6,285 nucleotides of DNA from Solirubrobacteraceae bacterium (GTDB lineage: Bacteria; Actinomycetota; Thermoleophilia; Solirubrobacterales; Solirubrobacteraceae). The DNA is taken from NCBI GenBank assembly GCA_030149625.1, contig JASLHP010000260.1, forward strand, positions 1 to 6,285, written 5' to 3'. The notes below the pieces were generated by a model that worked only from the letters and a program-made list of their open reading frames with translations, had not been told where the DNA came from and did no database searches. Of this stretch, positions 1 through 4,314 are shown piece by piece. The number at the start of each line of letters is the position of its first letter. Position 1 is the stretch's first letter. A program made the position numbers and the translations under genes.

Positions 1-646
1 CGGCCGGCGAGCGCGGTGGGCCGCGGGCCGTCTCGCCGTCCCCCTCGGGAGGACGGGCTAGGACCGAGACCGCCAGGTCGCGACCCCTGACGTAGCGCTC
101 GATCACGACCTTGCGATCGTAGGAGAGGGCGCCCACGATCGCGGCCGGCAGTTCCTCGCCGCCGCGCGCGAACTTCACGCCCAGCGCCGAGCCCTGGCTG
201 GCGGGCTTGACGACCAGCGGGAATCCGAGCCGGGCCTCGATGTCAGCGAGCGCCGCGGCCACGCCGAGCTCCCTGATGGCGCTCTCCTTGAGGACCGTGA
301 AGTCGGGGGTCGGGATGCCGGCCTCGCGCATGAGGTACTTCGCGAGCGCCTTGTCGGTGCAGCGCATGCACGCCGCTGGCCCCGAGCCCGTGTACGGCAC
401 GCCCATCACCTCCAGCAGCCCCTGCACGGTTCCGTCCTCGCCGTCGCCGCCGTGCAGCGCGAGGAACACCGCATCCGGTGCGTGCTCGTGCAGCTGTGCC
501 ACGAGATCGCGCCCCGCGTCGATCGCGATCACCTCGTGCCCGAGCCGGCTCAGCGCCTGCTGCACGCGCGCACCCGAGCGCAATGAAACTGTGCGCTCCA
601 GCGACCCCCCACCCTTGAGCACCGCGACCTTGCGCGCCGCGTTCAT
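1..646 (-). CDS. ddl: D-alanine--D-alanine ligase, N-terminal 215 residues (3' end beyond the window)
   Basis: ATP-grasp ligase that joins two D-alanines, using ATP, to make the dipeptide end of cytoplasmic peptidoglycan precursors. The visible part is open from ATG 646 to the left edge, and family proteins are usually 300-360 residues, so about a third is missing. The N-terminal loop KGGGSLERTVSLRSG (residues 11-25) matches the family GGxSxEReVSLxSG loop; E17 is the counterpart of E. coli Ddl Glu15, which contacts the first D-Ala. LALHGGDGEDG (62-72), VPYTGSG (83-89), the TDK lysine K99, VVKP with K147, and GSALG (152-156, S153 in the place of E. coli Ser150) follow in family order. E183 lies in the VIERYVRGRD segment. 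The start is supported by GAGGAG four bases upstream and by the ATGA overlap with the aminotransferase. Residues 197-215 (Pro/Gly/Arg-rich) look like a loop longer than usual. The residues separating D-Ala-D-Ala from D-Ala-D-lactate ligases lie outside the window, so a Van-type activity is not formally excluded. Confidence 0.92.
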   Translation of the reverse strand, partial: MNAARKVAVLKGGGSLERTVSLRSGARVQQALSRLGHEVIAIDAGRDLVAQLHEHAPDAVFLALHGGDGEDGTVQGLLEVMGVPYTGSGPAACMRCTDKALAKYLMREAGIPTPDFTVLKESAIRELGVAAALADIEARLGFPLVVKPASQGSALGVKFARGGEELPAAIVGALSYDRKVVIERYVRGRDLAVSVLARPPEGDGETARGPPRSPA

Positions 647-2082
647 CGATCTCCTCGCCGCCGCGTCTGCCGGGCGGCGTCGGCGTCGCGGCGCGGCAGT
701 GCGACGATGTCGGCGAGCGGACTCGACTCCTCGCCGCCGGCGCTGGGCTGCTCGCTGGCTGCGGGCGACGCCGCGCCGGTGAGCGTTCCCAGCAGACCCG
801 TGTCGCCGCCCATGGTGATGCCGATTCGCCGGATGCCCTCGCGGATGTTCTCGTCGGGTACGCCGGCGAAGTTCAAGCGCATCGAGGAGCTTCCGCGGCG
901 TCCATCGACGTAGGCGGCGCGGCCCGGCACGAACGCCACGCCTTCGCTGCGCGCCAGCAGGTCGGTCGTGTCGACGCCGTCGAGGGTCGCCCAGATGAAC
1001 AGCCCGCCCTCCGGCCGCGTCCAGCTGGCGCGCCCGCCGAAGTGCTCCTGCAGCGCGTCGAGCATCACGTCGCGTCTGCGTCGATAAAGCTCCCGCAGAC
1101 GCTCCACGTACTCGAGCCAGGCCGGCCGGCCGGCCGCATCCCGCTCGGCGAAGTAAGCCGACACGAACATCTGCGTGACTGGAGAGCTGCACAGGTCGGC
1201 CCCCTGCTTGCCGAGGTTGAGCTTCTCCAGGACCGGCCGCGGCGCGAGCGCCCAGCCGAGCCGCAGACCGGGCGCGAGAATCTTGGAGAAGGTGCCCAGA
1301 TAGACGACCAGGTCGGAGTTGCCGCCCGCGCCGGCGTTGGCCGCGTCGAGCGAGTACAGCGTCGGCAGCGCCTCGCCCTCGTAGCGCAGCAGACCGTACG
1401 GGTTGTCCTCGAGCACGAGCAGCTCGCGCTCGCGCGCGACCTCGACCAGGCGGCGGCGGCGCGGCAGCGACATCGTCACCCCGCCCGGGTTCTGGAAGTT
1501 CGGGATCGTGTAGATGAACTTGGGCCGGCGGCCTTCGCCGTGCAGACGATCGAGCGTGCGCTCGAGCTCGTCGATCGGCATGCCGTCGCCGTCGATCTCG
1601 ATCTGCACGACCTGCGCCTGGTAGGCGCTGAACGTGGGCACCGCACCGGGATAAGTCGGGGCCTCGGCGATGATCACGTCGCCGGGATCGATCAGCGTCT
1701 TGCACACCAGATCGATCACCTGCTGGCCGCCGGTCGTCACGAGCACCTCGGCCGGGTCCGCGATCGTCCCCTCCGCGGCCATCACCGCGACGATGCAGCC
1801 GACCGTCGCCGCCATCCCCTCCGTCGGCCCATACTGCAGCGCGCGCGCCGTGGAGTCCGACGCCACCTGCGCCATCAGCTTCGCGTACAGCTCCGGAGCG
1901 AACGTGCTCGTGTCGGGCAGGCCTCCGGCCAGCGAGATCACCTCGGGACGCTCCGTCAGCGCCATCATCTCGCGCATCGCCGAGCTTTTCATGCCGCGCG
2001 TACGAGCGGCGAACAGCGCCTCGTAACGCGCCAGCTCGTGCGCCGCCGGGCGTGCTCGTCGTCTATCGTCCTGCCCGCGCAT
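643..2082 (-). CDS. PLP-dependent class I/II aminotransferase (LysN/2-aminoadipate aminotransferase-like)
   Basis: A 479-residue cytoplasmic fold-type-I aminotransferase, of the kind related to LysN and to the catalytic half of MocR regulators but without a DNA-binding domain. Visible landmarks: the N-terminal stretch around FAARTRGMKSSAMRE (24-38), the SLAGGLPDT substrate loop (50-58), YGPTEG (84-89), the TTGGQQ turn (116-121), APTYPG (141-146), PNFQNPGG with N195 and N198 (194-201), LEDNPYG with D226 and Y229 (224-230), GTFSK with the PLP Schiff-base lysine K267, PGLRLGW with R274 (271-277), and SMRLNFA with R402, the usual carboxylate-binding arginine. The start at ATG 2082 keeps the conserved N-terminus and sits six bases after a TACCGT -10-like hexamer. 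An upstream in-frame start near 2193 would run through the divergent gene and adds only Arg-rich sequence. The domain ends near residue 424; residues 425-479 are an extra low-complexity tail. The stop overlaps the ddl start (ATGA). The class is firm; the substrate (aminoadipate, branched-chain, aromatic or other) is unknown. Confidence 0.95.
   Translation of the reverse strand: MRGQDDRRRARPAAHELARYEALFAARTRGMKSSAMREMMALTERPEVISLAGGLPDTSTFAPELYAKLMAQVASDSTARALQYGPTEGMAATVGCIVAVMAAEGTIADPAEVLVTTGGQQVIDLVCKTLIDPGDVIIAEAPTYPGAVPTFSAYQAQVVQIEIDGDGMPIDELERTLDRLHGEGRRPKFIYTIPNFQNPGGVTMSLPRRRRLVEVARERELLVLEDNPYGLLRYEGEALPTLYSLDAANAGAGGNSDLVVYLGTFSKILAPGLRLGWALAPRPVLEKLNLGKQGADLCSSPVTQMFVSAYFAERDAAGRPAWLEYVERLRELYRRRRDVMLDALQEHFGGRASWTRPEGGLFIWATLDGVDTTDLLARSEGVAFVPGRAAYVDGRRGSSSMRLNFAGVPDENIREGIRRIGITMGGDTGLLGTLTGAASPAASEQPSAGGEESSPLADIVALPRRDADAARQTRRRGDR
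651..656 (-). promoter_or_regulatory. Ribosome-binding site of ddl (GAGGAG)
   Basis: On the minus strand GAGGAG is followed by ATCG and then the ATG of ddl at 646. The site lies inside the last codons of the aminotransferase (CGA GGA GAT CGA TGA), which end in the ATGA overlap. It supports ATG 646 as the ddl start and translational coupling of the two genes. The four-base spacing is slightly short. It is the clearest Shine-Dalgarno sequence at any visible start in the window. Confidence 0.7.
1120..1135. repeat. Short GGCC tandem run inside the aminotransferase gene
   Basis: Four perfect GGCC units in a row (16 bases, also a perfect palindrome) lie within the aminotransferase coding region, where they encode the AGRPA segment near residues 317-321. 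This is a simple-sequence run. It keeps the reading frame and interrupts no recognised motif, and could be a slippage-prone or hard-to-sequence spot. I infer no function. Confidence 0.5.
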
Positions 2083-2088
2083 TAGCGC

Positions 2089-2094
2089 ACGGTA
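2089..2094 (-). promoter_or_regulatory. Putative -10 element (TACCGT) for a leaderless aminotransferase-ddl transcript
   Basis: On the minus strand the sequence reads TACCGT, then GCGCTA, then ATG at 2082. The TANNNT hexamer exactly six bases before a start codon is the arrangement known for leaderless genes in Actinobacteria and Deinococcus, where transcription begins at the A of ATG. No convincing -35 box is visible 16-18 bases upstream. The alternative, a leadered message using GAGGTG at 2098-2103, would need an unusually long 15-base spacing. The same geometry occurs again before 4315, which strengthens the call. Confidence 0.55.
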
Positions 2095-2117
2095 GCGCAC
2101 CTCAAAACGCACTCTGC

Positions 2118-2744
2118 ATGAACGGTCTCTTCTTCTATATCGGCCTCGGCGCGGGACTCGCCGCCGCCTGCGGGCTGCGACCGTTCCTGCCATTGCTGCT
2201 CGCCGGCGCGCTCGCCTCCGACAGCGCGTTGGGAGTGTCCGTCGGCCACGGCAGCTTCGATTTCATGAAGGCGGACTGGTGGCTGCTGCTCGTCGCGATC
2301 GCGCTCGTGATCGCATATGCCCTGCAGCTGCTGGCGCGGCTCACGCCGATCCTCGACCCGGGTCGGCGCCAAGGACACGTCGACCCGCTCGCGGCATCGC
2401 TGACCGGGCTCGGGCTGGGCGCTGGCGCGCTGCTCTTCGCCACGACGCTCGCGGCGCACGGCGATGCCTGGTGGCCGGGCCTGCTCGGCGGCCTGCTCGT
2501 GGCGGCGCTCGCCCAACGCGCCGGCTGGCCCGTGCTGTTGCGCGCCCGCGGACGCCTGAGCGACCGCACGGCGCGCGAGGCGCTGACTGTCTATCTCGAC
2601 GCCGCGGCGCTCCTGGCGGCGGCGCTCGTCGCGCTGGCGCATCCGCTCGGCTACGTACTCGTCGCGCTGCTCGCGTGGTTCGCGTGGCGGGGGCGTGCGC
2701 GCGCGGGCGAAAAGTACGCGGGGCTGCGCATCCTGCGTCGCTGA
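2118..2744 (+). CDS. DUF4126 family integral membrane protein
   Basis: A 208-residue polytopic membrane protein of unknown function that I place in the DUF4126 family. The placement rests on the opening GLGAGLAAACGLRPFLPLLLAG segment (residues 9-30), overall size and topology, and the C-terminal GEKYAGLRILRR. Likely membrane segments are at about residues 8-32, 54-74, 94-112, 117-134, 156-174 and 176-191. A polar loop at 75-93 (LDPGRRQGHVDP) and a basic loop at 141-153 separate them. There is no catalytic motif I can identify. ATG 2118 is chosen because it begins directly with the first hydrophobic segment; a GTG at 2052 would extend it into the divergent aminotransferase gene with non-conserved sequence. 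I see no clear Shine-Dalgarno and no TANNNT at the leaderless position. The phosphodiesterase gene follows after 10 bases, so they are probably co-expressed. The family call is moderately strong; any transport or lipid role would be speculation. Confidence 0.78.
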   Translation: MNGLFFYIGLGAGLAAACGLRPFLPLLLAGALASDSALGVSVGHGSFDFMKADWWLLLVAIALVIAYALQLLARLTPILDPGRRQGHVDPLAASLTGLGLGAGALLFATTLAAHGDAWWPGLLGGLLVAALAQRAGWPVLLRARGRLSDRTAREALTVYLDAAALLAAALVALAHPLGYVLVALLAWFAWRGRARAGEKYAGLRILRR

Positions 2745-2754
2745 TGCGTCCGTC

Positions 2755-4296
2755 GTGAGCGCGTCTAGGCCACATCGTCCGCGCGGGGGGAAGCTGGTTC
2801 TGTGCGTGATCGACGCGATGGCTCCCGCCATGCTCGAGCGCGCGATCGAAGCCGGCGTGGCGCCGGTGCTCGAGCGGCTCGTGCGCGACGGCCGCTATGT
2901 CCCAGACTGCGTCGCCGCGTTTCCGTCCGTCACGCCCGTGTGCGCCGCCTCGATCGTCACGGGTCTCAGCCAGGACCGCCACGAGATCCCCGGCATGAAC
3001 TGGTTCCACCGCGAGGAGCACCGCTACGTCGAGTACGGCTCGAGCTTCCGCGCCGCGCAGCGCTTCGGCATCGCGCGCCAGCTGACGGACACCGTCTACA
3101 ACATGAACCGCGCCCACCTCGCATCGCGGACGCCGACGCTGTTCGAGACGCTCGACGACGCCGACGTGCGCACCGCCGGGACCACATATCTGATGTACCG
3201 GGGGCGCCACCGCCATGAGCCGCAGCGCGACACCGCCCTGACGCGCGTCGCGTCCGCGCTCATGCGCCATCCGGTGATGGGCCCGCGCGAGCTGTTCTAT
3301 GCCGACATCTTCGCCTCGCAGAGCACCGGCTGCCGCTCGGGGTTGGGCATGCCCGGCGTGCGCGACAAGCACTCCGGGTGCGTGTCCGCTTACATGGTCG
3401 AGCACGACCTGTTCGACTTCCTGCTGCTGTCGCTCCCGGACAACGACTGGTACTCGCACAAGCACGGCCCGGACGCCCAGGTGCACTCGATCGGCCAGGC
3501 CGACCTGCAGCTCGCGCGTGTGATGAACGCCGCCGGCGGCGTCGAGGAGTTCCTCGCCGAGCACGCGGTGATCGCGATGGCCGATCACTCGCAGGCGCCG
3601 GTCACCGACACGATCGCGCTGCAGGACGAGCTCGCCGAGCTGGGTGTGCTCGGTCCCGCGCGTCCGCCGCGCAGCGCCCGCGGATCGCAGGACGGACCGC
3701 TGGCCACCGCGCCTAGGATCGCCGTATGCCCTTCGCAGCGCGCCGCGATGGTGTACGCACTGAACGAGGCCGAGCGCGACGCCATGCGAGCGTCGGTTGT
3801 CGCGCTGGCGCTCGCGATCGACGGCGTCGACCTCGTGCTGTGGCTCGAGCGCGACGCCCACGACGCGCCGCGCGAGGCCGTCATCTCGAGCCCGGCTCAC
3901 GGCGAGCTGCGATTCGCCCCGGGCGGCACCGTCCGCGACGCGCGCGGCGCGTCGTGGAGTCTCGACGGCGCGCTCGCCGCGATCGATGGCAGCATCCGCG
4001 AGGATCTGCTGCTCACGCCCTCCTACCCCGACGCGCTCGCGCGCTCCTGGGCGGCGCTCACGTGTCCCAACTCCGGTGAGGTGCTGCTGTCGGCCGCCCC
4101 CGGCTTCGAGTTCCTCGACTGGGGTCGCCAGGCGCACGTTGGCGGCGGCAGCCACGGCTCGCTGCACGCCTCCGACTCGCTCGGCGCGCTCGTGCTGGGC
4201 GGCGTCGCGCTGCCCGAGCCCGAGCCCGAGCAGTGGGCGATCCGCGATGTCGCGCCGCTCGTGCTGCGTCACTTCGGGCTCGATCCTCAGCGCTGA
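2755..4296 (+). CDS. Type I phosphodiesterase/nucleotide pyrophosphatase-like (alkaline phosphatase superfamily) enzyme
   Basis: A 513-residue metal-dependent hydrolase expected to cleave phosphodiester or pyrophosphate bonds through a covalent Thr intermediate with two metals (probably Zn). The full ligand set is present in the correct order: D20 (VIDAM), nucleophile T60 (FPSVTP), D231 and H235 (DNDWYSH, spaced as in the family D-x-x-G-H motif but with Ser for Gly), D277-H278 (ADHSQ) and H467 (GGSHG). Other distinctive stretches are DRHEIPGMNWFHR (74-86), TTYLMYRGRHRHE (143-155) and CRSGLGMPGVRD (193-204). No signal peptide or membrane segment is visible, so it should be cytoplasmic, whereas many NPP relatives are secreted. 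The start is uncertain: GTG 2755 leaves a short basic leader before the first beta strand and lies 10 bases after the DUF4126 stop, but has no Shine-Dalgarno. An in-frame GTG at 2695 would overlap the upstream gene and add non-conserved residues. Residues 301-320 form a Pro/Arg/Ser-rich linker. The substrate is unknown. Confidence 0.88.
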   Translation: MSASRPHRPRGGKLVLCVIDAMAPAMLERAIEAGVAPVLERLVRDGRYVPDCVAAFPSVTPVCAASIVTGLSQDRHEIPGMNWFHREEHRYVEYGSSFRAAQRFGIARQLTDTVYNMNRAHLASRTPTLFETLDDADVRTAGTTYLMYRGRHRHEPQRDTALTRVASALMRHPVMGPRELFYADIFASQSTGCRSGLGMPGVRDKHSGCVSAYMVEHDLFDFLLLSLPDNDWYSHKHGPDAQVHSIGQADLQLARVMNAAGGVEEFLAEHAVIAMADHSQAPVTDTIALQDELAELGVLGPARPPRSARGSQDGPLATAPRIAVCPSQRAAMVYALNEAERDAMRASVVALALAIDGVDLVLWLERDAHDAPREAVISSPAHGELRFAPGGTVRDARGASWSLDGALAAIDGSIREDLLLTPSYPDALARSWAALTCPNSGEVLLSAAPGFEFLDWGRQAHVGGGSHGSLHASDSLGALVLGGVALPEPEPEQWAIRDVAPLVLRHFGLDPQR

Positions 4297-4302
4297 CGCC
4301 GT

Positions 4303-4308
4303 TACGCT
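4303..4308 (+). promoter_or_regulatory. Putative -10 element (TACGCT) for leaderless transcription of the membrane glycosyltransferase gene
   Basis: TACGCT is followed by exactly six bases (CGCTCG) and then ATG 4315. This is the same TANNNT-N6-ATG geometry seen on the minus strand before 2082 and matches the known leaderless-promoter pattern of high-GC Actinobacteria. It falls in the 18-base gap after the phosphodiesterase stop, where there is no Shine-Dalgarno sequence. No clear -35 box is seen. The gene could still also be read through from the upstream pair. Confidence 0.55.
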
Positions 4309-4314
4309 CGCTCG

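Noticed and set aside
207..782. Plus-strand open frame (191 codons) across the ddl-aminotransferase junction
   Set aside because: It is antisense to ddl, is Ser/Ala/Pro/Arg-rich, and crosses the junction of two real minus-strand genes.
1042..2085. Plus-strand open frame (347 codons) opposite the aminotransferase
   Set aside because: Composition is Arg/His/Gln/Leu-rich without a recognisable motif. The minus-strand frame has every aminotransferase landmark including the PLP lysine.
2052..2117. Upstream GTG at 2052 as the DUF4126 start
   Set aside because: It would add 22 polar residues overlapping the divergent aminotransferase start. The first hydrophobic segment begins directly after ATG 2118.
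2083..2193. Upstream extension of the aminotransferase to 2193
   Set aside because: The extra 37 residues are Arg-rich, lie opposite the DUF4126 N-terminus, and contain no conserved segment. The leaderless-type -10 element points to ATG 2082.
4213..4230. CCGAGC-type hexamer repeated three times, considered as a direct-repeat element
   Set aside because: It is in frame and simply encodes a Pro-Glu repeat (PEPEPE) near the C-terminus of the phosphodiesterase, with no copies elsewhere noticed.
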